From Lachnospiraceae bacterium AM48-27BH (lineage in GTDB: Bacteria; Bacillota; Clostridia; Lachnospirales; Lachnospiraceae): a stretch of DNA of 64,000 nucleotides. The notes beneath the pieces are model-generated. The model had not been told where the DNA came from, did no database searches, and worked only from the letters and a program-made list of their open reading frames with translations. The stretch lies in assembly GCA_003478355.1 (NCBI GenBank), contig QUFC01000004.1, forward strand, positions 1 to 64,000, in the 5' to 3' direction. The position numbers were made by a program, and so were the translations under genes. Below, in pieces: positions 20,001-29,318 of this stretch (its first letter is position 1; every line of letters starts with the position of its first letter).

Positions 20001-20343
20001 CCGGATCAATGACCCGGACGGCACGATCCCGGGCGGACAGGTGCAGATGCGTATCTCCACCAATGGTAGTGTGGTGATGGCCAGGAATTTAGCCACCAAT
20101 ACGCCTGAACCAGAAGATCTGGTGATCTCCGATCTGCGTCAGGGCAATACTTATCTGATCACCTTTATGACAACTTTGTACAATGAAGGCTACGATTCTT
20201 CCACTCAGGGAGAAAAGACCTTCAGTCAGCAGTTCCAGTTTACTGTTGGTGAGGAGGCTTCCGGTACCATTCAGTTAAATGGTCTGAATAACAATATGTT
20301 GTCTAAGATCCAGGTATCTATGGCAGGTAACAACGGCGCCTGA
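17050..20343 (+). CDS. giant surface protein D, N-terminal section (upstream of a frameshift)
   Basis: The first 1,097 residues of a giant exported protein. A hydrophobic anchor (about 4-20, ILGMAGLLIAAVIFAYTF) is followed by a head domain (25-235, with SIGGGIYQNLQPMKVTS and FLYLDDNMIRAYC strands resembling A-C). An acidic linker and a long Gly/Ser/Asn/Asp low-complexity stalk (about 320-430) come next, and then beta modules with FN3-like strands (LRPGETYEIKGEMVY, LRQGNTYLITFMTT). It ends at TGA right after AGNNGA. The next frame back (-1) continues without a stop as LIDYKYQVQVYGAAG, exactly where this module should go on, so this is not the true C-terminus. One extra C in GGCGCC would restore the frame. 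AAAGGAG precedes the start. Confidence 0.85.
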   Translation: MKKILGMAGLLIAAVIFAYTFRLKTVGYLDTSVMAVTDRQMTGTLKAGISDHEDRRIVTLQKYQAAEPLYSRGNRYYLGQEKTQLDISYPFYVNSGTSLYFMTDQTKLITSDFAAFDSYNGLFLSDGKAYTSLDGSSDMMELADEEEYIMTSIGGGIYQNLQPMKVTSDSKENDYRLNSFLYLDDNMIRAYCYEDDALVYMENPVSVSSRVSIGSLNMSYSEFLGYLKTAAGNSDFSTGIDMERQDQPNTDLNEERSHEEGQRQTADPKVQEALPADVAEAANGTSGAVGGEVAAPANDEKGLSPENSKNGDGILDSGDSDQKGSTSGEGDEGSGGSRGDIGGGGDSGGSGGGSNGGGSDRNDGSSSGSSDSGSGAANGSDNGNGSGDGNQDGGNHDGNTSGGNGSNGSQNSGNGSGQGQGTGGEKPNNPDDKVFHEPKVTMDAPEMGVYYLKSSIHIDDPDGRLVRVIIRAYLNGKQGGRKNLKSDADFKIQNLRPGETYEIKGEMVYRNELGVKVTKPFMENIEVKTKDLDTLAPLTLNFEDADTYATQSISIKNMILTGPKAKDDSDEVLITYANRVKVVVKGYEDQDENLGSTLVRKLRQGEKVSWTSGEDFKSNSSYEYRVDVQDRFGNSLQLTADSRTEGHTRTCKIAPKAAMSEMDNQVGSQTVGIQLTNTDKVSMTNLRLKITDLEGKVLPAFAGSDSYYYPLDASASDLQQVDITMLPTGINIVAVVEADFDLGDKPQANLLTKREIGRISLYTAPISRLGSVYTNITTADVTASSVNMTFTIDQDKTLEGLLELMTQARVLISAPDGTIVYNSMADAGTKVSGVSQSSELTSGKISVGLASNYLFDKERLSGDGWTKENDDSFIIQRSNSVSSIPQVKISQPSGKICDNPWEALKSGGRVTLSFPRKSDQFAAGSFQSMTQYQITVQAVATQAGISHSVGYAGNISSFKTLRQAPEFEYSDAFTIADQYSIYGFRINDPDGTIPGGQVQMRISTNGSVVMARNLATNTPEPEDLVISDLRQGNTYLITFMTTLYNEGYDSSTQGEKTFSQQFQFTVGEEASGTIQLNGLNNNMLSKIQVSMAGNNGA

Positions 20344-23300
20344 TCGATTATAAGTACCAGGTTCAGGTATACGGAGCAGCCGGCGTTGATACATCGAATA
20401 CCAAGGTACTTCAGAGCCTTCTGGAGACATGGGATTCTGATAAGCTTCCAATGAATATGGATGGTTTTACCAAGGAGTATGAGTATCAGTGTGAGAAAAA
20501 CTGGAAATATATCATGCGCCTGGTGGTCAATGTCCGTGGTTATCAGGTTATTCTGGATGATGTCAGCTTCACAACCGAGGGCGAGATCATTGCGATCACG
20601 ACATGGAAAGATTATACGGATAGCAATGGCAAGAAGGTTGATGGACTTTGCTCAGCTATGAATAAGAATAAGACCGGTAAGTTCGTAGTAACCCAGGATA
20701 TGGTAAAGGACAGCAATGACTGGGTAGGAAGCACAGTTGATCCATTTAATGGAACCCTGGATTTCCAGGGACATACCATGACGACGGAGGTTGTCAATGC
20801 AGACGGAAGCAAGACCTACTATGGAAAACCAATGTTTAGTGCCTTGGGCAGTGAAGGTGTGGTAGAGAACATCGTCTACGATTGGACCTGGGATAACAGC
20901 ATCTATGATTCTTATTCCAGCTTTTATCGGTGGACATCTCTGGTACAATGGAACTGGGGAACGATCCGTAACGTGAAGATAAACGTAAATATGAGGGGAC
21001 GTCAGTATGTCAGTGAATTAGGCGGCATTGTGTTTACGAACTATGCGTCCGGTGTCATTGAAAACTTTGTAGTAAGCCTTCAGAATGAGTACTATGTAAC
21101 CAAGAGCAGTGGACCAATCTGCTATAGTAACTATGGACAGATCCGCAATGGTTATGTGTATAGTGGAGGCACAGGAGGTACGAATGGTATTACTGCAGGA
21201 AGTGGTATTTACGGTGGTAATAGCTCTTCAAGCCGTGCTCATGTAGGTGCAATTGGATATAATTACGCAAGTGGTCTTGTAGAAGATGTATTCAGCTTGA
21301 TCAACATTTCCATTGAAACGGGTACTGACATGTTCTATGTAGGTGGAGTGGCAGGCTATAACGGCGGTATTGTCCGTAATTCTTTCTGGGTCGGAGATAT
21401 CTATTCCTATGGATATGATGAGAATCAGAAGCAGACAGTTTCTACCCTTTACCGGACTGGCGGAGGAATCGTAGGAACTAAGTCGGGAAGCGCTGTGGTG
21501 GAAAATCTGTACAACATTTCCCTTCAGCCGGATCCGATTGATTATGGTATGGATGTATCCCTGACCAAGAGGACGAGAAATTATGCTTCAACGGAAACCA
21601 TCTCCCGCTTATGGGATTTTGTATGGTATGAGTCCATGTTTAACTCTTCAGCAAATTTTGATGTGCGGGAGCAGTTGGATGCAGGATATTATCCAAAACT
21701 GCTGATGTCGGATGTGATGGGCGGTGTTCAGGATGATGTAAAACTTCCACCATCCAGCGGTGTGAATATCCCAACCTACATTTCCAATGTCGTGAAGGAG
21801 CAGGGAGCAGACTGGGCAGTGGTGGATCTGTATTTCAACAACCCGCATCTCCAGGAGATCAGGAAGCTGTATATTGAGAATCTGACAGCGGAGATTCTGG
21901 AGCAGCACAGTGAGTCCTCCTTCTATGTGGTAAAAGTTAAGCTGACAGATCCGAAGGTATTCCGGTCTTCTTACCGGTTGACTAACTTTGATTACCGGAT
22001 CACGGAGACCTCTGACAGCACCTCACTTGGTAATCCATCAGAAGCGGCAGTGATCAATGTAAAGATGTACAAACAGATCATAGAACCAGAAGACTGGGCG
22101 CAGATCGGACTTGATCCGGCCAGCAATTATCAGTTAGAGGCGGACTTAGACTTATCCGATGTTCTGACAGATCAGCTGGTGGTAAAAGGAAGCTTTACCG
22201 GTGAGTTAGATGGTAATGGATATACCATTTCCAATCTGTCTCCAAGTGGTAATTCTGCATACATCTTCGAGAAGGTATCCGGCGGAACGATCAAGGATCT
22301 GAACGTGGAGAATCTGGAGCTGGTGGTCAATGACAGCCAGCAGGCGAAGGTTGGCGCATTATATGGAGGATTTATCGGAACAGCAGAAAATGGAACAACG
22401 CTTGACCATATCCGTTTAGCGAATGTTACGATGAATGGAATGCCTGGAGCAGCCGGTTCCCTGGTGGGACAGGCCAGCAATACTTCTGTGACCAGCTGCC
22501 GGGCAGAGCAGGTGGTATTGACCACGGCTTCCTATACGGGCTCTTCCTTAAACATCGGAGGACTGCTTGGTTTGGTGCTTGATACATCGGTATCGAACTG
22601 CTATGTGTCTTCTCTGAATCTGACTGCGGCACAGGGCTTTGCATCGACTGGAATCGGTGGACTCATCGGCTCCACCAGTGGAAGTGGAACCGTATCGAAG
22701 GTATATGCGCATGGTAATATGAAGGTATCCTTCACTTCCGTGGGAGGTGTCATCGGACGAAGTGAAACGGATGTCACCAACGCATGGAGCATGATGGATA
22801 TTAACAGCAACATGGGACAGCTGGGTGGAATTGTCGGAGTCATGGGAAGTGGAATCCTTCAGAATACACTTTCCATCGGAGATCTGGCTACAGGCAATAC
22901 CAGTAATCTGGGACGTATCTACGGTGGTACTGCCAGTGGATCGGCACAGATTACGTTGACCAATGGTGTTGCATTTGATGGCCAGCTTTATGGAAATACG
23001 ACATCCTCTGTCCTGAAAGGCACGAATGCAACGGCGCTGGTAACGGCGGAAGAGCTGGAGACAGAGGTTCCGTATCGTGATCAGGCCCGTCTGGGAACTG
23101 GATTTGATATTACTGGCGAGGCAGGCGGTTATCCGGTGACTTCCGGTTATATGCCGATGCTGATGGACAGTGATGGCGGTATTCTGGCAGATCAGACTCC
23201 GGTTCTTCGAAAGGATGGAAGACTGAAGATCACCAATGTCAATCTGGCAGCCAACCAGCAGGGCAGCTATACGCTGATTGTCAATGCAGCTACCGGAGAC

Positions 23301-26300
23301 AGCAGCTTCCGCTTAAAGGGTGTGGAGTGTGATGCTTTTGAACTGAATGGAAGCTCTGGTGTACAGGATGACGCTAAGGATGGCATCGTAGGTCAGAAGT
23401 GGGTGATCCGGTATTCAGATGTGACTCTGAAGCAGTATCTCAGCACCTACGCTGTGACGGTTGTATTTGAAAATACCGAAGGGGTAGAACAGAGATTGTC
23501 CTATCAGCTGACCGGCAATTATTATCGTCGGATCTCGAATGCCAATGAATGGGTAAGTGTGATGTCCCAGTATGGACAGAACTTTGAGAACTTCGAGATT
23601 ACGAATAATATTGACCTGTCCCAGGTAAAACAGAGCGTGATCGAGGAACAGAATCTGGTGAATTTAAAGATCAACTCCTTAAGAAGCAGCTCAGGAGCAA
23701 ACTATACAGTCAAAGGTCTGCATTATAATGCGGTGGTTCAAAGTGAAGCCATGATCGCATCACTGTCTGGAACCATGGAAAATATCACATTTGAGGATAT
23801 TTCCATCAGTAACCGGTCCAAAGCTCTGGGTGGAAATAATGTGGGTCTGATCGGTCAGAATAACGGAACCATTCAGAATACAGTCTTCAAGAAAATCGTG
23901 GTAGACGGATACAGCGCCCAGAATGTAGGATGCGTAGGCAAGAATAATGGTGTGATCGATCAGGTTACGGTCCAGGATGTGAAGATCACCTCTGACCAGA
24001 ATGGAGCCCAGTATGTAGGAGGAATGGTCGGATATAACACAGGAACGGTTACCCATATCACAGCAGAGGGTACAGAACATGGAACGACTTACCGGGCTCA
24101 TTACAATGGCAATACGACTCCGCATATGGCAGACTACAGCTATGCTGTAGTTGGCAAGAATTATACCGGTGGTGTAATTGGATATTCCACTTCCGGATAC
24201 AGTGATATTGCCTTAAAAGCGGCCTATGTAAAAGGAAATAAGCACGTAGGAGGAATCTGTTCCTGGATCGAGGCAGTTGTGGCAGAGAACCTGACGGTAG
24301 GAGATCCGGAGGACATGACAAAAGCAGTCCGGATCGAAGGCAGCGACCAGTATGTAGGTGGAATTATTGGTAAAAGCGCTGGCAGTGCTGGTGAGGGAGT
24401 ATACAGCACGATTAAAAATGCGAAGCTGTATAATGCCTTTGTGATCGGAAAGGCCTATACCGGTGGAATCCTTGGTGGAACAGGAAAATGGTATATGAGA
24501 TCCTATGATTCCATGGTTGTCCATGCAACAATCAATGGCAGCGAGTATGTAGGCGGTATTGTCGGAAATTACAACTACAATTACAGAAACTATGTGGAAG
24601 ATTGCCGGATTAAGGGAACTTCTAATATAGGAGGTATCCAGGGCCAGAGCGGTGCCATTGGAGAGGGAATCAGAGTCCTGGGCTGTAACATCGAGGGAAG
24701 CGGAGACTCCGTAGGTGGTATTGTCGGAAATCATGGAAATGATTCTATCCGAAGCGCTTTGGTAGCCGACTGCGTGGTAAAGGGCAACCAGTATGTGGGA
24801 GGTGCAGCAGGAGATTCCAAAAATCCAATTTATGCAGTCAGTGTATGGAATACGAAGGTATCCGGACAAAGCATGGTTGGCGGACTTGCAGGGCGCGCGA
24901 TCGGATATGATTATTATCGGTGCAGCATTGATGCAGAGGTATCCGCAGACTTAAATAAAGCAGGTGGAGCTTTTGGCGAAATCCTTGGTTTTAACGGCAC
25001 GGATACCAACGCTTCCAGACAGAGGACAACGGCTTATAATTTAGTAATCGGGGGAACGGTATCAGCTGGTTCCATGGCAGGTGGTTTTGCCGGAGCCTAC
25101 AGTATTACACCGGCTCTTCTGGATATGAATGGTAATGTGAAAAATTCAGGAACTCCAAAACTGGAATCGAACCAGTATTACCGGATCACGTTGATGAATC
25201 AGGTAAGCTGTACCAGTGATGCGCAGTCGGATCAGGATACCTGCAGTGTATGGGCATATTTTACCCCGATCAACTCAGTTTCCAATCTGGTGCCAGGACA
25301 AGAAGGTTATACTTCTGCAATTCGTCTGAATGGTATCGAGAAAAAAGATGGAGGCAATGACGAAGGTGGAGCAGTATGGAGTGGCGTCAAAGTGACAGCG
25401 AAGTCTTCTGGTAACGAGATTTATCCGTTAAAGACGTATCTGTCCAATGATTTCCAGAGCTGGAGTGATGTGAAGTCTGATTCTGGCAAGTATAAGAAGA
25501 ACGTCGTTGCCGATATTGCGGATCTGAAGACAGAAGCGTTTTGGAAGAATAACCAGAGCATGAATAATAGTAATTATATGATTACCGGTAAAGTATCCGG
25601 TAAGTATAGTGCTGATGTGGTAACCGCAGGAAAAGCGCCTCTGTTCCACAATAACTGGTACATTGTTCAGAGTGAACGAGGGGCAGATGGACTGCCGATG
25701 TTGGATAAGGATGGAAAACCAACAGGAAATTATAAGAACCTATTGGCATTCCTGGATGGAAATGGAACCTATACGGCGATTGAAGGTGGAAACTATGTGA
25801 CCAGGAGTCTCCCGGTATTTGAGTTCCCGAAGGCAGGAGACACGGACTGGAAGGGCACCGGCACCACAACCTTAACCGCTGGTGAGAACCTGATGGTTTA
25901 TGCGTCTGATGTGGCTTCGCTTAACCTGGAAGTGGCAGATGAGGTGGTAGAGGCATCAGCTGGCGCAGTGGCCCAGAGCGGAACAGATGAACTGGTGCAG
26001 GCAGATACAGATCCGATCCTGTTGACTGTGTCCGATAGCCAGGGCGTGATCTTCGCAGCTCCGGTGACCCAGAAGGTATACACCATCCCGTATGACTTCT
26101 CCACAACCCTGACCGCAGAACTGACTCAGGGGGATGTGGTTCAGGAGTATGAGATCTCTGCGAGAAATCTGGTACATACGGTCATGAACTACGATGGAGA
26201 TTATTATTACATGACTGGAAGCGGTATCCGAAGCTCTGCATGGGCGGATGATACAACTGCTTCTAAGGCGAAGACAACGGCTTCTGGTGCGGCTGACAAG

Positions 26301-28445
26301 TCTGGAAACGCAGCAAAGACAGCGCTTTCCGGCGCAGCTGGCAATTCCGCATCCGCAGATCAGGAAGAAACCGTGGTTCAGGGCTTATGTGAAGGCCAGT
26401 TCTTAAATATGTGGGCTGGTAAGGCGCTGGATGTGAACGGTGACGTCTGGGATCTGACCTCCAGAACGGTGGAAGCACGTTCCGTAGTGGACCGTGATGC
26501 CATGGCAGCGAAAGCAGAAGCGGTGCTGAATGTGGCTGGTGGTCAGGCAGTCGCAGCATTTTCCATGGATGATGCAGCAGGAGTTGACGGAACCGATAGC
26601 GCAAATGGCACTCAGGATATGGTTGATGCCATGAAGCAGCTGGCAGACATCGAAAGTCAGCCATTATACCAGTTCCAGTATGGCGATACCACTTTGGAGG
26701 TTTACGGCAAAGATACCATTTCTGTAAAGGGCGGGGAAGAGAATACTCTGGACAGCTTGATTTACGTGAAGAATGGTTATCTGTACCCGGTAGACAATGA
26801 GCTGGATGCGGTAACGGGAGCAATTCTGGCGGACGCTTACGGTGATAATCGTTATCTGTCTGTATTGACCGGCGAAGGCGTGATCCAGGATCTGGGTAAT
26901 GACCTGACACTGCCAGACGGATTTAAGAACTGCAGCATCGCAGAACTGGCAGATAACTTAGCAAGCGATTCCAGAGTGGCGATCGGTCGTTACAAGAACG
27001 GTACTGCATTTGCATTTGATTACATCACAGGTAAGACGATTGATCTGTACGAGGATGAGTATGATACCGGCAATGATGTGGGAATCTTTGATTACGCAAA
27101 AGACTGGATCGTATCCAAGGCAGGTAGCTGGTTTGGTCTGAACAATTCCGGCTACAAAGGCGCCCAGAACATGATCGCCCAGTACCAGCAGGGTGGTTCC
27201 AATGGCATTCTTGGCCAGCTTCGTCAGATTGAACGTACCATTACCACATGGAAGGATGGAGCAGATACCACAGGAAATGCCGATAGCAAGGACGGAACTG
27301 CAAGTGGCGTTGATAACGCAGAAGGTACGGATGGAGCAGGTCTGACAGGCGATGCGGATCAGAATAGTGGTGCGGCTCAGACCGGTGGTTCCGAGCAGAA
27401 TCGTGGTTCGGATCAGAATGGTGCTTTGGATCAGAATAGCGGTTCAGATCAGAGTAAGACTGCAGATCAGGCTTCTGACCAGAAAGATAATACCGATCTG
27501 GCAGATGATTCCGACACCACAACCGTGGATGGCAGTCAGAACAGTCTGGGTGCAGCATCTGAGAAGAAAGCTTCTGAGAAAAAGGCTTCTGAAAAGGCAG
27601 ATGCCGACGCTGAGAAGGCAGATGCTCAGGAGAAAGACTCTAAGAACGCTGGAAATCAGGAACAGTCTGGAGATAAGGCGCAGACCGGAGTTCAGACTGA
27701 TGCAGAGAAATCGGATGCAGGACAGACCTCTGGTGACAGCCAGAGTAATCAGGCATCTGGAGCAGATCAGACTGCAAAGGATGGTCAGCAGGCTCAGGAG
27801 ATCAGCCAGTCTGAGAAGGAGCAGAAGACCGGGGCAGGAGACAAGACTGCATCGGATGAGAAATCAGAAACCGGTGATCCGACTGCAACAGGAAAGAAAT
27901 CAGAGTCCAGTGATCCGGCTGTAACAGGTGAGAAGACAGAAAGCAGTAATCCGGTTGTGACAGGCGAGAAGACAGAAACCGGTGATCAGGCTGTGACAGG
28001 CGAGAAGTCAGAAGCTGTTGATCCGGCTGCAGCAGGCCAGAAAGCCGAAGCTGGTGACCAGGCTGTATCCGGTCAGACAGATGCAGATAAGACTACATCC
28101 GCCGGTGAAACGACAGAGACCGCAGCTGATGGCACAAAAGTCCAGCAGTCCCAGGCAAAGGCAAAGGATCAGCTGGTAACCATCTACAATGCGGATACCA
28201 AGTCCTACGAGGTTTATGACGTAGAAGACTTCCTTTCCAGTCCAAAGAGCGAGATCGCGACCATCAGCGAGAAAGTGAAAGAGCTGACGAAACAGGGGCT
28301 GATCAATAACGCTACGGACTTAAAGGCAGAGGATACCATAACGGATACTAACCGCTATGGAATCTGGATCTACTGTGGAATCGCAGCAGCGATCCTCCTT
28401 CTGTTAGGCTATCTTGCCGACCGGAAGCGGAGACAGTGGAAGTAA
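20343..28445 (+). CDS. giant surface protein D, C-terminal section: GLUG-like beta array, repeats, C-terminal membrane anchor
   Basis: About 2,700 residues that continue the preceding section in the -1 frame. There is no ribosome site or signal peptide at the first ATG (20451), so this part is not an independent gene. Its core is a long array of GLUG-like repeats built on YVGGIVG / YTGGVIGY / NVGCVGKNNG, spaced about 30-60 residues apart. This pattern usually forms a beta-helix or spike. The last ~500 residues change to Asp/Gln/Asn/Lys/Glu low complexity with a 12-residue repeat. They end in a membrane helix (IWIYCGIAAAILLLLGYLA) and basic tail DRKRRQWK. With an anchor at each end, the ~3,800-residue protein could form a loop from the membrane, or the N-terminal segment may be a cleaved signal. 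A terminator follows at 28471. Confidence 0.82.
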   Translation: MDYKYQVQVYGAAGVDTSNTKVLQSLLETWDSDKLPMNMDGFTKEYEYQCEKNWKYIMRLVVNVRGYQVILDDVSFTTEGEIIAITTWKDYTDSNGKKVDGLCSAMNKNKTGKFVVTQDMVKDSNDWVGSTVDPFNGTLDFQGHTMTTEVVNADGSKTYYGKPMFSALGSEGVVENIVYDWTWDNSIYDSYSSFYRWTSLVQWNWGTIRNVKINVNMRGRQYVSELGGIVFTNYASGVIENFVVSLQNEYYVTKSSGPICYSNYGQIRNGYVYSGGTGGTNGITAGSGIYGGNSSSSRAHVGAIGYNYASGLVEDVFSLINISIETGTDMFYVGGVAGYNGGIVRNSFWVGDIYSYGYDENQKQTVSTLYRTGGGIVGTKSGSAVVENLYNISLQPDPIDYGMDVSLTKRTRNYASTETISRLWDFVWYESMFNSSANFDVREQLDAGYYPKLLMSDVMGGVQDDVKLPPSSGVNIPTYISNVVKEQGADWAVVDLYFNNPHLQEIRKLYIENLTAEILEQHSESSFYVVKVKLTDPKVFRSSYRLTNFDYRITETSDSTSLGNPSEAAVINVKMYKQIIEPEDWAQIGLDPASNYQLEADLDLSDVLTDQLVVKGSFTGELDGNGYTISNLSPSGNSAYIFEKVSGGTIKDLNVENLELVVNDSQQAKVGALYGGFIGTAENGTTLDHIRLANVTMNGMPGAAGSLVGQASNTSVTSCRAEQVVLTTASYTGSSLNIGGLLGLVLDTSVSNCYVSSLNLTAAQGFASTGIGGLIGSTSGSGTVSKVYAHGNMKVSFTSVGGVIGRSETDVTNAWSMMDINSNMGQLGGIVGVMGSGILQNTLSIGDLATGNTSNLGRIYGGTASGSAQITLTNGVAFDGQLYGNTTSSVLKGTNATALVTAEELETEVPYRDQARLGTGFDITGEAGGYPVTSGYMPMLMDSDGGILADQTPVLRKDGRLKITNVNLAANQQGSYTLIVNAATGDSSFRLKGVECDAFELNGSSGVQDDAKDGIVGQKWVIRYSDVTLKQYLSTYAVTVVFENTEGVEQRLSYQLTGNYYRRISNANEWVSVMSQYGQNFENFEITNNIDLSQVKQSVIEEQNLVNLKINSLRSSSGANYTVKGLHYNAVVQSEAMIASLSGTMENITFEDISISNRSKALGGNNVGLIGQNNGTIQNTVFKKIVVDGYSAQNVGCVGKNNGVIDQVTVQDVKITSDQNGAQYVGGMVGYNTGTVTHITAEGTEHGTTYRAHYNGNTTPHMADYSYAVVGKNYTGGVIGYSTSGYSDIALKAAYVKGNKHVGGICSWIEAVVAENLTVGDPEDMTKAVRIEGSDQYVGGIIGKSAGSAGEGVYSTIKNAKLYNAFVIGKAYTGGILGGTGKWYMRSYDSMVVHATINGSEYVGGIVGNYNYNYRNYVEDCRIKGTSNIGGIQGQSGAIGEGIRVLGCNIEGSGDSVGGIVGNHGNDSIRSALVADCVVKGNQYVGGAAGDSKNPIYAVSVWNTKVSGQSMVGGLAGRAIGYDYYRCSIDAEVSADLNKAGGAFGEILGFNGTDTNASRQRTTAYNLVIGGTVSAGSMAGGFAGAYSITPALLDMNGNVKNSGTPKLESNQYYRITLMNQVSCTSDAQSDQDTCSVWAYFTPINSVSNLVPGQEGYTSAIRLNGIEKKDGGNDEGGAVWSGVKVTAKSSGNEIYPLKTYLSNDFQSWSDVKSDSGKYKKNVVADIADLKTEAFWKNNQSMNNSNYMITGKVSGKYSADVVTAGKAPLFHNNWYIVQSERGADGLPMLDKDGKPTGNYKNLLAFLDGNGTYTAIEGGNYVTRSLPVFEFPKAGDTDWKGTGTTTLTAGENLMVYASDVASLNLEVADEVVEASAGAVAQSGTDELVQADTDPILLTVSDSQGVIFAAPVTQKVYTIPYDFSTTLTAELTQGDVVQEYEISARNLVHTVMNYDGDYYYMTGSGIRSSAWADDTTASKAKTTASGAADKSGNAAKTALSGAAGNSASADQEETVVQGLCEGQFLNMWAGKALDVNGDVWDLTSRTVEARSVVDRDAMAAKAEAVLNVAGGQAVAAFSMDDAAGVDGTDSANGTQDMVDAMKQLADIESQPLYQFQYGDTTLEVYGKDTISVKGGEENTLDSLIYVKNGYLYPVDNELDAVTGAILADAYGDNRYLSVLTGEGVIQDLGNDLTLPDGFKNCSIAELADNLASDSRVAIGRYKNGTAFAFDYITGKTIDLYEDEYDTGNDVGIFDYAKDWIVSKAGSWFGLNNSGYKGAQNMIAQYQQGGSNGILGQLRQIERTITTWKDGADTTGNADSKDGTASGVDNAEGTDGAGLTGDADQNSGAAQTGGSEQNRGSDQNGALDQNSGSDQSKTADQASDQKDNTDLADDSDTTTVDGSQNSLGAASEKKASEKKASEKADADAEKADAQEKDSKNAGNQEQSGDKAQTGVQTDAEKSDAGQTSGDSQSNQASGADQTAKDGQQAQEISQSEKEQKTGAGDKTASDEKSETGDPTATGKKSESSDPAVTGEKTESSNPVVTGEKTETGDQAVTGEKSEAVDPAAAGQKAEAGDQAVSGQTDADKTTSAGETTETAADGTKVQQSQAKAKDQLVTIYNADTKSYEVYDVEDFLSSPKSEIATISEKVKELTKQGLINNATDLKAEDTITDTNRYGIWIYCGIAAAILLLLGYLADRKRRQWK
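27861..28076 (+). repeat. six 36-nt in-frame tandem repeats encoding 12-residue units
   Basis: Six consecutive units of 36 bases encode variants of K-S/T-E-x-x-D/N-P/Q-x-V-T-G-E (for example KSESSDPAVTGE, KTESSNPVVTGE, KTETGDQAVTGE). They sit in the wall-spanning low-complexity part of giant protein D and could vary in copy number by slippage. Confidence 0.8.
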
Positions 28446-28470
28446 GGGAATAAGAGTCTGGTAAATTCAA

Positions 28471-28522
28471 AATGGCTTTGATAGATACTTGAAATATTAG
28501 TACGCTGTCAAAGCCATTTTTT
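28471..28522 (+). terminator. terminator of the surface protein/rotary ATPase locus
   Basis: AATGGCTTTGA at 28471-28481 pairs perfectly with 28508-28518, leaving a 26-base loop, and a run of T follows. It lies 25 bases after the stop codon of giant protein D. Confidence 0.8.
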
Positions 28523-28571
28523 ATGTAAAAGACCGCACGATTTTGGTAGAATGGTAATAGGATTATTATGA

Positions 28572-28613
28572 GGATTGCGGGAACACGCAGTGCAGAGCAA
28601 TCCGGTATCAGAG
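28572..28613. repeat. dispersed repeat, second copy (core)
   Basis: GGATTGC/GCAATCC inverted repeat (28572-28578 and 28597-28603) followed by GGTATCAGAG, matching the right half of the element at 11806-11845. The GGGGTCAAAA palindrome is missing here. It lies just upstream of mobA. Confidence 0.6.
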
Positions 28614-28634
28614 ATATCATATGGGGGGTGGATT

Positions 28635-29234
28635 ATGAGGGAGAAACAATGTATGACAGCTGTTTTACTGGCAGGTGGAAAATCCAGCCGTATGGGGTAT
28701 CATCCGAAGCAGCAGCTGATGCTTGATGGGGAAAGCTTCCAGACCCGGATTCTGAAGCAGCTTCAAGGGTTTGGTGAGATTGCAATTTCAAGACGAAAAG
28801 AAAATGAAGAGAATGCAGAGGATATGCCCTATCCGCTTTGGCAGGATCAGATTCCGGGTCTTGGTCCACTGGGAGGAATGTTCAGTTGTTTACAGCGGGC
28901 GGCTTATGAGACAGTGTTTTTCGTGGCCTGTGATTATCCGATGATGACTACGGAATGTATGGATTTCCTGATCGGGCAGATGGAAGAGGAGGACGACTGT
29001 GTGATTCCGGTGGTGAATGGGAGAATCCATCCGGTGTGTGCAGTTTATCGGAAACGGATTTGTCCGGTGTTGGAAGAGCAGATCAACAATGGAGAACTGG
29101 CAGTGAAAAAACTGTTAAAAAGATTACAGGTTCATGATGTGGAAATGCCGGAGGCTTATGAGCGGTGTTTTCGGAATGTCAATACGCCGGAGGAGTATGA
29201 AAAAATAAAAAGTGAAGAATCTAAAATTATTTAA
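28635..29234 (+). CDS. mobA: molybdenum cofactor guanylyltransferase-like protein
   Basis: A 199-residue nucleotidyltransferase of the MobA family, which attaches GMP (or another nucleotide) to molybdopterin. AVLLAGGKSSRMGYHPK at the start is the nucleotide-binding LAGGxSxRMG signature. DQIPGLGPLGG, the metal-site ACDYP (CDxP) and GRIHPVCAVY (HP-CA-VY) complete the family pattern. I chose ATG at 28635 with a GGGGGG-type site; upstream codons belong to the dispersed repeat. It is separated from the main Moco genes (37-43 kb) by the oxidoreductase module that probably consumes the cofactor, which supports a shared pathway. The length is normal. Confidence 0.9.
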   Translation: MREKQCMTAVLLAGGKSSRMGYHPKQQLMLDGESFQTRILKQLQGFGEIAISRRKENEENAEDMPYPLWQDQIPGLGPLGGMFSCLQRAAYETVFFVACDYPMMTTECMDFLIGQMEEEDDCVIPVVNGRIHPVCAVYRKRICPVLEEQINNGELAVKKLLKRLQVHDVEMPEAYERCFRNVNTPEEYEKIKSEESKII

Positions 29235-29318
29235 TGAAATTTTTTGCAAAGAGTAGTAAAATGTTTATAAGGAGATGAAGACATAGGGAGGAAAATGTAG
29301 TAATTGAGCGGGGGTAAA

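Noticed and set aside
20325..20460. Programmed -1 ribosomal frameshift in giant protein D
   Set aside because: No X-XXY-YYZ slippery heptamer or obvious downstream stimulatory structure is at the junction. A lost C explains it more simply.
27861..28076. CRISPR-like array
   Set aside because: Repeats are contiguous, in frame with D, diverge between units and have no spacers or cas genes. The 27-nt palindromes at 50-55 kb are also too far apart to be an array.
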